From contig NZ_NBYO01000003.1 in NCBI RefSeq assembly GCF_002238045.1, positions 558,001-622,000 on the forward strand: a stretch of 64,000 bases of DNA. The letters are read 5' to 3'. The notes beneath the pieces were generated by a model. That model was not told where the DNA came from and ran no database searches. It was given only the letters and a program-made list of their open reading frames with translations. Shown here piece by piece: positions 57,476 through 64,000 of the stretch; position 1 is the first letter of the stretch, and the number at the start of each line of letters is the position of its first letter. The DNA is from Notoacmeibacter marinus (lineage in GTDB: Bacteria; Pseudomonadota; Alphaproteobacteria; Rhizobiales; Rhizobiaceae). The position numbers were made by a program, and so were the translations under genes.

Positions 57476-58339
57476 CTAAGATTTCCGCGCAAGAAACAGA
57501 TAGCCCGGCGCGGGGTTGCCTTGCTCCATGCGCACGGTGATGACAGGGTTGTAGAGAAGGTTCAGCCCCGCCTTTTCAAGCTCTTCGGCGATATAGTCCG
57601 GATCGTGCGCATAACGGTGGGTGGGCAAAACGCGATAGCCCGGCTCGTCCTCGCCCGCTTCGAAGCTTTCCGTCGAAAAGCCGATAATTGCGCCGGCCGC
57701 GGCCTTGCCGGCCATGGCGGAGAACAGTCGCGACGGATCGCCGATATAGGGCAGGACGTCGGTGGCGACGATCAGGCCGAAATCGTCCTCGGCCTCGCCG
57801 ATATTTTCCAGAAAATCCTCCGCTTCGGCGACGTAGAGCCCGTCATAGACGTCGCGCTCGTCGGCTTCGGCGACCATGGCTTCCGAAATATCGAGGCCAA
57901 TAAAAGTCTCGACGAACTCGGCCAGCGCGCCGCCCGTCAGACCCGTGCCGCACCCGAGATCGAGTCCGCGCGCATAGGGTCCCGGCGCCGCCTTGCGCAG
58001 CGCCTCCGCCAGAAGCACCGGCACGGTATAACCGAGCTGCTCGACAAGAATGTCGTCGAAGGCCGCAGCATGCTGGTCGAACAGGGTTTCGACATAAGCG
58101 TCGGGCATTCTGCGCGGCGGAGTCTCCGCCCCAAGCGCGGCAAGCCGGATCGTCGCTCCACCGTGATCGGCTGGGTCCAGCGCCAGAACGTCGCGCCAGG
58201 CGGCGATGGCCTCGTCGCGCTCTCCCGCCTTTTCCAGCATCAGCGCGCGGCCATAAGCGTCGGCAAGCGCATCATTGTCGATGGCGCGCCCGGTCTCTTC
58301 AATCTGGGTCGCCGGCACGCCATTCAATTCATCGCTCAC
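57476..58339 (-). CDS. SAM-dependent methyltransferase with TPR-like N-terminus
   Basis: A 287-residue protein. Residues about 25-60 form one TPR-like helix pair (AYGRALMLEKAGERDEAIAAWRDVLALDPADH). The class I methyltransferase domain follows with the SAM motif LDLGCGTGLTGGALAEF, an acidic motif II (GLDISEAMV) and VATDVLPYIGDP. The substrate is unknown. Its ATG overlaps the stop of the DegT aminotransferase as ATGA. Confidence 0.87.
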   Translation of the reverse strand: MSDELNGVPATQIEETGRAIDNDALADAYGRALMLEKAGERDEAIAAWRDVLALDPADHGGATIRLAALGAETPPRRMPDAYVETLFDQHAAAFDDILVEQLGYTVPVLLAEALRKAAPGPYARGLDLGCGTGLTGGALAEFVETFIGLDISEAMVAEADERDVYDGLYVAEAEDFLENIGEAEDDFGLIVATDVLPYIGDPSRLFSAMAGKAAAGAIIGFSTESFEAGEDEPGYRVLPTHRYAHDPDYIAEELEKAGLNLLYNPVITVRMEQGNPAPGYLFLARKS

Positions 58340-59463
58340 GCAGCGAGCGCGCCTTTCAACGCATCGGCGATCCGGTCCTGATCGGCGGCTTCCAGATAGG
58401 GATGCATCGGCAGGGCAAGAACGCTCTGCGCCGCTTCGTCCGTGGCCACCATGCCGGCCGGATCGTGCGGCCAGTGGCGATAGGCGGTCTGCTGGTGGAG
58501 CGGGATCGGATAATAGATCGCCGTGGGCACACCGGCATCGCGCAGGCTGGCCTGCACGCCTGGGCGATCGGCGCCGTCGGGCAGGCGCACTGTGTATTGC
58601 GCCCAGGTCGAGGTCAGGCCATCAGGCACGGTTGGAACCGTCACCGTCTCTGCCAGGCGTTCGGCATAACGAGCTGCAATTTCCTGGCGCTTTTCGATCT
58701 CCTCTTCGAAGACCGACAGCTTGACCGAGAGGATAGCGGCCTGGATCGAGTCCAGCCGGCTGTTCATGCCGATATGAATATTGTCGTATTTGTCGCTGCC
58801 CGCGCCGTGATTGCGCAGCGAGCGCAACCGGTCCGCCAGCTTGTCGTCGGAAGTGGTGAGCGCACCGCCGTCGCCATAGCAGCCAAGCGGCTTGGCCGGG
58901 AAGAAGGATGTGGTCGCCAGATCGCCCATCGCGCCAGCAATGCGACCATGATAGCGACCGCCGAAGCCCTGCGCCGTGTCGCAGACAATCGCCATGCCGT
59001 TTTCGCGGGCAATGGATTCGATGGCGTTCATGTCGGCCGGCAGGCCGAAGAGATCGACCGGAATGATCGCCTTGAGCGGCATACCGTCTCGGGCAGCCTT
59101 CTCGATGCAGCGCTTCAGGCTTTCCGGGTCCATATTGAACGTCGTCGGATCGATGTCGACGAAGTAGGGAACGGCGCCGAGGCAGGGCACGATCTCGGCG
59201 GTCGCGGCGAAGGTGAAGGACGGCACGAAGACCGCATCGCCCGCCTTGACCTCCAGCGCCATCAGCGCGAGCAGAAGCGCATCGGTGCCATTGGCGCATG
59301 AGACGGCGTGACCCGCACCGCAAAAGGCCGCCAGTTCCTGTTCGAACTGGCCGACCGCCGGGCCGAGAATATACGCCCCGCCATCCAGCACCTCGCCGAT
59401 CGCTGCATCGATCCGGTCACGAAGTCGGGATTGCTGGGCGGCGAGATCGATAAAGGGCAACAT
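58336..59463 (-). CDS. DegT/DnrJ/EryC1/StrS family aminotransferase
   Basis: A 375-residue PLP-dependent sugar aminotransferase. Typical segments are IDLAAQQSRLRDRIDAAI at the start, GTDALLLALMAL, VPVDLFGLPADM, DTAQGFGGRYHG, and the PLP lysine in SFFPAKPLGCYGDGGAL. Such enzymes make amino sugars for O-antigen or exopolysaccharide. It is co-transcribed with the methyltransferase. No other sugar nucleotide gene is adjacent. The ATG at 59463 is preferred to longer versions. Confidence 0.92.
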   Translation of the reverse strand: MLPFIDLAAQQSRLRDRIDAAIGEVLDGGAYILGPAVGQFEQELAAFCGAGHAVSCANGTDALLLALMALEVKAGDAVFVPSFTFAATAEIVPCLGAVPYFVDIDPTTFNMDPESLKRCIEKAARDGMPLKAIIPVDLFGLPADMNAIESIARENGMAIVCDTAQGFGGRYHGRIAGAMGDLATTSFFPAKPLGCYGDGGALTTSDDKLADRLRSLRNHGAGSDKYDNIHIGMNSRLDSIQAAILSVKLSVFEEEIEKRQEIAARYAERLAETVTVPTVPDGLTSTWAQYTVRLPDGADRPGVQASLRDAGVPTAIYYPIPLHQQTAYRHWPHDPAGMVATDEAAQSVLALPMHPYLEAADQDRIADALKGALAA

Positions 59464-59802
59464 GGGGCGTCTGATTCCTTTTGAAAATCGGTACATGGCG
59501 GGCAATTCGCACGGCCTGCGCGCCTCCATAGACGATCGGCCGCGCCAGGCGAAGCGCCGCGCCTTCACTTCGCGTTTCGTTATGGCGCGAAGCGTGAGTT
59601 TCCGGCACCGCGGTTACCAGCTCGTGAGAGTTTCCCCAATTGCCCATACGGCAAGGGGTTTTCGCCATGGTCAAGCTTCAACCACTGTGCAAAAGTGCGG
59701 CCATAAAGGCCGGTCCGGCGATGGCATCATCATTCGGGCCGACCGCAGGAAGGCGCGCCCTTCCCATAATGAAGAACACGATCGATGCACAGGGAAACGT
59801 CC
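59464..59802. other. Divergent promoter region between aminotransferase and BMP genes
   Basis: About 340 bases without a supported gene. An AGGGAAACG ribosome binding site for the BMP gene is at 59791-59799. I see no operator or structured RNA with confidence. Confidence 0.4.
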
Positions 59803-60795
59803 ATGAAACGTACCATCCTCGCCCTTGCCACGCTGATGGCAACCACCGCATTCGTAGCCGCCGCCGATTCCACGCCGGCCGTGGTTTACGATATGGGCGG
59901 TAAATTCGATAAATCGTTCAATGAAGCTGCCCATAGCGGGGCGGAAAAATTCAAGGAAGAAACCGGCACGGACTATCGCGACTTCGAAGTGGAGAACGAG
60001 CAGCAGCGTGCGCAGGCGCTGCGTCGCTTCGCCGAGGACGGCAACAATCCGATCGCCGCCATCGGCTTCAGCCAGCAGGCCGCCGTGGAACAGGTCGCGA
60101 AAGAATTTCCCGACACCAAATTCGTCATCATCGACTCCGTGGTCGATCTGCCGAATGTGCGTTCGGTTCTCTTCAAGGAGCATGAAGGCTCCTATCTCGC
60201 CGGCATCATGGCCGCGATGGCGTCCGAAAGCGGCAAGGTCGGCTTTGTCGGCGGCATGGACATCCCGCTCATCCGTAAATTCGCCTGCGGCTACAAGGGC
60301 GGCGTCAAGAGCGTGAAGCCGGACGCCCAGGTCATGGAAAACATGACGGGCTCCACCCCCACCGCATGGAACGATCCGGTCAAGGGCGGCGAACTGGCCA
60401 AAAGCCAGATCGAAAGCGGCGCCGACGTCATCTTCCACGCGGCAGGCGGCACGGGTATCGGCGTGATGCAGACCGCCGCCGATGCCGGCAAGCTGGCCAT
60501 TGGCGTCGATTCCAACCAGAACGGCGTTCAGCCCGGCAGCGTCCTCACCTCGATGATCAAGCGTGTGGACAATGCCATTTTCGATGCGTTTACCGATGCG
60601 CAGAGCGGCGAATTCGAGACCGGAACGGTCGCCCTCGGTGTCAAGGAGGACGGTGTCGGCGTAGCGATGGACGACAACAACAAGGATCTCGTCAGCGAAG
60701 AGATGATGGCTGCGGTCGACGAGGCCAAGGCCAAGATCGCGTCCGGCGAACTGGAGGTCCACGACTACATGGCGGACAATACCTGCACCTACTGA
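59803..60795 (+). CDS. BMP family ABC transporter substrate-binding protein
   Basis: A 330-residue periplasmic binding protein with signal peptide (MKRTILALATLMATTAFVAAA). The body has PAVVYDMGGKFDKSFNEAAHSG and DVIFHAAGGTGIGVMQTAADAGKLAIGVDSNQ, the pattern of basic membrane protein (BmpA/Med) lipoproteins that bind nucleosides or related compounds. No lipobox cysteine is present. It leads a transporter operon, and a stem-loop separates it from the ATPase gene. Confidence 0.92.
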   Translation: MKRTILALATLMATTAFVAAADSTPAVVYDMGGKFDKSFNEAAHSGAEKFKEETGTDYRDFEVENEQQRAQALRRFAEDGNNPIAAIGFSQQAAVEQVAKEFPDTKFVIIDSVVDLPNVRSVLFKEHEGSYLAGIMAAMASESGKVGFVGGMDIPLIRKFACGYKGGVKSVKPDAQVMENMTGSTPTAWNDPVKGGELAKSQIESGADVIFHAAGGTGIGVMQTAADAGKLAIGVDSNQNGVQPGSVLTSMIKRVDNAIFDAFTDAQSGEFETGTVALGVKEDGVGVAMDDNNKDLVSEEMMAAVDEAKAKIASGELEVHDYMADNTCTY

Positions 60796-60805
60796 CGCAG
60801 CGATA

Positions 60806-60838
60806 GAGGCCGGAGCGGATTGTCGTCCGCTTCGGCTC
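60806..60838 (+). terminator. Intergenic stem-loop after the BMP gene
   Basis: Arms GAGGCCGGAGCGGA and TCCGCTTCGGCTC form a long imperfect stem with a 6-base loop and no T-run. It probably stabilises or attenuates the binding protein transcript relative to the downstream genes. Confidence 0.5.
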
Positions 60839-60882
60839 TTCCGAACTGCAATGCAACGCTTTCAGTCAGGGCTGATCTGACC

Positions 60883-62523
60883 ATGGCCGATACTGCCGCC
60901 GAACAGCGCGTCCGCGCCCATCCCGCCATTCGCCTGTCTGGCATTTCGAAGAGTTTCGGGGCGGTTCGCGCCAATCGCGATATCGACCTCACCGTTCGCA
61001 AGAGTTCCATCCACGGCATCGTCGGCGAAAACGGCGCCGGCAAGTCGACCCTGATGAGCATTCTCTACGGCTTCTACCAGGCCGATAGCGGAACGATCGA
61101 AGTGGACGGCAAACAGGTCTCCATTCCGCACAGCCAGGCGGCGATCGATCTGGGTATCGGCATGGTCCACCAGCACTTCATGCTGGTTCACAATTTCACC
61201 GTGCTGGAAAACATCATGCTCGGCGCCGAGGGCGCGGCCCTCCTCTCCGGCGGTATGGCGCGCGCGCGGGCCGAACTGAAGAGAATCGAGAAAGACTATC
61301 AGCTGGAGGTCGATCCCGATGCATTGACCGAGGACCTGCCGGTCGGCCTGCAACAACGCGTCGAGATTCTCAAAGCCCTCTACCGGGGCGCCGACATACT
61401 GATACTGGACGAGCCGACCGGCGTGCTGACGCCCACTGAGGCCGACCATCTTTTCCGCATTCTTCAGAGGCTGCGCGAAGAGGGAAAAACGGTTATTCTC
61501 ATCACGCACAAGCTGCGCGAAATCATGGCAGTGACGGATACGGTGTCAGTCATGCGGCAGGGCCAGATCGTCGATACCGAGCCGACGGCACAGACATCGG
61601 TCGAGGCCATCGCCGAAAAGATGGTCGGCCGGCGCGTCCTGCTGCGCGTCGACAAAAAGCCGCCCCGGCCAGGCCCGGTCAAGCTGTCCGTTCGCGATCT
61701 GACGGTCGTGGACAGCCGCAAGGTGCCGATGGTCAAGAATGTCAGCCTCGATGTGCGCGCTGGAGAAATCGTCGGCATTGCCGGCGTGGCCGGCAATGGC
61801 CAGTCTCACCTGATCGAGACCATCGCCGGCATCAGACGACCGACGCAGGGTACGGTCGAAATGAACGGCAAGACACTCGACTATGACCGTCTCGACCCGG
61901 CGAGCCTGCGCGAAGAGGGCATGGCGCACGTGCCCGAAGACCGACATAGAATGGGCCTCGTTCTGGCCTTCGAGGAGAACGAGAATGCCATTCTGGGCTA
62001 CCATAACAGCGCTGCGTTCGGGAACGGTCCCTTCCTTTCCATCTCGGCGATGCGGGAGCATGCGCGCGAGCGGATCGAGCAATACGACATCCGGCCGCCG
62101 GACTGCCGCCTGAAGACGGCCAATTTTTCGGGCGGCAATCAGCAGAAGATCGTGCTCGCACGCGAGATGGAGCGCGACCCCGACGTCCTGCTGATCGGCC
62201 AGCCGACACGCGGCGTGGATGTCGGCGCTATCGAATTCATCCACCGCCGCATCGTGGAGATGCGCGACGCCGGCAAAGCGATCCTTCTGGTCTCGGTCGA
62301 ACTGGACGAGATCCGCGCCTTGTCGGACCGAATCCTCGTCATGTTCGACGGCAAGATCGTCGGCGAGCGCGGAGCCGAAGCAACGGAAGGCGAACTCGGT
62401 CTTCTCATGGCCGGAGTGACCGACGCCGAAAGCGACCGGCCTGCCGCGCCAGACTTGTCCATGATCGACACCACACCCGGACAGGCGCCTGCCGAAACTC
62501 AGATTCCGGGGGAGCGCCCATGA
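60883..62523 (+). CDS. BMP-type ABC transporter ATP-binding protein, two ABC domains
   Basis: A 546-residue fused ATPase. The first domain has Walker A VGENGAGKST, a degenerate signature (LPVGLQQRVE) and Walker B ILILDEPTGVL. The second has a degenerate Walker A (GVAGNGQS, no GK), signature FSGGNQQKIVLARE and LLIGQPTRGVD. This asymmetry is normal for nucleoside and sugar importers of this type. The ATG at 60883 is preferred to one at 60820. It acts with the flanking BMP protein and permeases. Confidence 0.93.
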   Translation: MADTAAEQRVRAHPAIRLSGISKSFGAVRANRDIDLTVRKSSIHGIVGENGAGKSTLMSILYGFYQADSGTIEVDGKQVSIPHSQAAIDLGIGMVHQHFMLVHNFTVLENIMLGAEGAALLSGGMARARAELKRIEKDYQLEVDPDALTEDLPVGLQQRVEILKALYRGADILILDEPTGVLTPTEADHLFRILQRLREEGKTVILITHKLREIMAVTDTVSVMRQGQIVDTEPTAQTSVEAIAEKMVGRRVLLRVDKKPPRPGPVKLSVRDLTVVDSRKVPMVKNVSLDVRAGEIVGIAGVAGNGQSHLIETIAGIRRPTQGTVEMNGKTLDYDRLDPASLREEGMAHVPEDRHRMGLVLAFEENENAILGYHNSAAFGNGPFLSISAMREHARERIEQYDIRPPDCRLKTANFSGGNQQKIVLAREMERDPDVLLIGQPTRGVDVGAIEFIHRRIVEMRDAGKAILLVSVELDEIRALSDRILVMFDGKIVGERGAEATEGELGLLMAGVTDAESDRPAAPDLSMIDTTPGQAPAETQIPGERP

Positions 62524-62569
62524 TCGGCTCGAACGCACGAATGGCCGGCACGCCAACGGAGGCAGGCGC

Positions 62570-63694
62570 ATGAACAATACGCTGCCTCCCTGGGCCAATT
62601 ATGTGCTGCTGCCGGCGATCAACCTGCTCGTCGCCTTCATCGTGTCGGGTCTGGTGGTCGTGGCCGTCGGCGAAAACCCCTTCAAGGCCGCCTGGCTGAT
62701 GATAGACGGGGCTTTCGGCTCCGGCCGCGGCATCGGCTTCACCCTGTTCTACGCCACCAATTTCATCTTCACCGGCCTCTCGGTCGCCGTCGCCATTCAT
62801 TGCGGCCTTTTCAATATCGGCTCTGAGGGTCAGGCGCTGGTCGGCGGGCTCGGCGTGGCGCTCGCCTGCCTCTGGCTCGGCGCTTACATTCCCTGGTGGA
62901 TGGTGCTCCCGGTTGCGATCGTCATGGGCGCCAGTTTCGGCGCGGCATGGGGGTTTCTGCCTGGCTATCTGCAGGCCGTGCGCGGCAGCCATGTCGTCAT
63001 CACCACCATCATGTTCAACTTCATTGCGGCGGCCCTGATGAACTGGCTGCTGGTGGACTGGCTGCGCCCGGTCGGTCAGATGGGACCGGAAACCGCCGTC
63101 TTCGCCGAGGGCGGATGGCTGCCCAAACTGACCGGGCTCATGAACTTTCTGGGTGCCGATGTTCGGAGCACGCCGCTGAACCTGTCCTTCTTCGTCGCCC
63201 TTATCTGTTGCTTTCTGGTGTGGGTGCTGATCTGGCGGACCCGCTTCGGCTACGGTATCCGCACCATGGGCCTCTCTCCGTCGGCCGCGAAATATGCCGG
63301 CATCCGCCCGGCGCGCACCGTTATAATCGCGATGATGATTTCCGGCGGGCTGGCCGGACTTATGGCGCTCAACCCGGTGATGGGGGATCTTCACCGGCTG
63401 ACGCTCGATATCGTTCAGGGCGCCGGCTTCGTCGGCATCGCGGTCGCACTGATGGGCCGCAACCACCCAGTCGGCATCGTGCTGGCGGCGCTTCTGTTCG
63501 GCATGCTCTATCAGGGCGGCGCGGAAATGGCGTTCGACATGCCGACGATCACGCGCGACATGATCGTGGTCATTCAGGGCCTCGTGATCCTGTTTGCCGG
63601 CGCCCTGGAGAATATGTTCCGCCCGCAGCTGTCGCGCTTCTTTCTGGCCATGCACCGACGCGGCGTTGCACCGGAAGCGGAAGGAGCAGCGTGA
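62570..63694 (+). CDS. BMP-type ABC transporter permease 1
   Basis: A 374-residue membrane protein with about nine hydrophobic segments, of the branched-chain/nucleoside permease family. GLFNIGSEGQALVGGLG and RGSHVVITTIMFNFIAAALMNWLL are typical. It starts 46 bases after the ATPase gene and overlaps the next permease as TGATG. Confidence 0.92.
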   Translation: MNNTLPPWANYVLLPAINLLVAFIVSGLVVVAVGENPFKAAWLMIDGAFGSGRGIGFTLFYATNFIFTGLSVAVAIHCGLFNIGSEGQALVGGLGVALACLWLGAYIPWWMVLPVAIVMGASFGAAWGFLPGYLQAVRGSHVVITTIMFNFIAAALMNWLLVDWLRPVGQMGPETAVFAEGGWLPKLTGLMNFLGADVRSTPLNLSFFVALICCFLVWVLIWRTRFGYGIRTMGLSPSAAKYAGIRPARTVIIAMMISGGLAGLMALNPVMGDLHRLTLDIVQGAGFVGIAVALMGRNHPVGIVLAALLFGMLYQGGAEMAFDMPTITRDMIVVIQGLVILFAGALENMFRPQLSRFFLAMHRRGVAPEAEGAA

Positions 63695-64000
63695 TGGATT
63701 TCAACGCGACCCTCCTGATCCTCGACTCCACGCTACGCCTTTCGACACCGCTCCTTCTGGCCGCCCTCGCCGGGCTCTACTCCGAACGCGCCGGCATCTT
63801 CGACATCGGGCTGGAAGGCAAGATGCTGGCCGCGGCCTTTGCCGCGGGCGCCGGCGCGTCAGTTACGGGCTCGGCTTATGCCGGCCTTCTGCTCGGTGTT
63901 CTCGTCTCGGTGATCTTCGGGCTCGTCCACGGCTTCGCCTCCATCACGGCCCGCGGCAACCAGATCGTCTCCGGCGTGGCGCTGAACTTCGTTGCCGCCG
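63694..64000 (+). CDS. BMP-type ABC transporter permease 2 (cut by right edge)
   Basis: The first 102 codons of the second permease, starting MDFNATLLILDSTLRLSTP. ERAGIFDIGLEGKMLAAAFAAG and RGNQIVSGVALNFVAA are characteristic of the family and match the partner permease. The start ATG overlaps the upstream stop as TGATG. The rest lies outside the window. Confidence 0.9.
   Translation, partial: MDFNATLLILDSTLRLSTPLLLAALAGLYSERAGIFDIGLEGKMLAAAFAAGAGASVTGSAYAGLLLGVLVSVIFGLVHGFASITARGNQIVSGVALNFVAA

Noticed and set aside
62520-62573. A 17-codon frame between the BMP-type ATPase and permease genes
   Set aside because: Too short and without its own ribosome binding site; it most likely reflects chance overlap around the junction.

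Overview
This window looks like chromosomal DNA of a high-GC alphaproteobacterium of the order Hyphomicrobiales (Rhizobiales), possibly marine or halotolerant. The evidence is a MucR/Ros regulator, a Pha/Mrp-type multisubunit cation antiporter, an AglEFGAK alpha-glucoside operon in the arrangement known from Sinorhizobium, a TIGR03808-type Tat repeat protein, a class 3 (Rhizobium etli type) asparaginase, DUF1491, DUF2336, DUF3616 and DUF3750 genes, and one site of the alphaproteobacterial LexA type (GTTC-N7-GTTC). Gene density is high. I see no transposase, phage gene or CRISPR array. The genus cannot be fixed from the sequence alone.

Layout. 1-2160: 3' end of a class A penicillin-binding protein, then a DUF1214/DUF1254 pair. 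2189-6543: a small unknown gene, DUF2336, and a leftward string of sensor kinase, peptidoglycan-binding membrane protein and DUF1491. 6933-8414: SufE, a DnaA domain IV-like protein with a LexA-type box, and MucR. 8605-14465: the seven-gene Mrp/Pha antiporter operon. 14641-18629: MsrB, glutathione transferase, oligopeptidase B and a ParDE toxin-antitoxin pair. 18702-23906: TSUP exporter, YceI, a cytochrome b561-YceI fusion, iron superoxide dismutase, L,D-transpeptidase and a TM2 protein. 23970-31745: HerA-like ATPase, an unknown secreted protein, both methylmalonyl-CoA mutase subunits, a membrane protein and an AbrB/Doc toxin-antitoxin pair. 31819-36507: Tat repeat protein, asparaginase, DUF3750, DUF3616 and tRNA-Pro(CGG). 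37026-41465: a MerR regulator divergent from an MFS transporter, an ABC-2 exporter and cytosine deaminase. 41565-43825: cobalamin riboswitch, CbtBA and CbiD. 43845-47141: hydroxyacid dehydrogenase, nitronate monooxygenase and a PLP enzyme. 47172-56397: the agl operon, its LacI regulator and a GH1 beta-glucosidase. 56423-59463: Ca/Na antiporter, methyltransferase and DegT aminotransferase. 59803-64000: a BMP-type nucleoside-like ABC transporter cut by the right edge.

How the genes fit together. The agl block is a self-contained carbohydrate unit. A binding protein, two permeases and an ATPase import alpha-glucosides, AglA hydrolyses them, and a divergent LacI protein with two matching AAAGCGCTTT palindromes probably represses both directions; a beta-glucosidase follows the regulator. 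A cobalamin theme runs through the B12 riboswitch, the CbtBA cobalt transporter, the CbiD methyltransferase and the B12-dependent methylmalonyl-CoA mutase. Redox and stress genes (MsrB, SodB, YceI proteins, GST, MucR) lie between these blocks. The observations most worth checking are a cbiD gene whose catalytic N-terminus is reachable only through an apparent ATC start codon, a LexA-type box before a DnaA domain IV-like gene, a textbook MerR promoter with a 19-bp spacer, and an AbrB-type antitoxin paired with a Doc toxin under a perfect 11-bp-arm palindrome.
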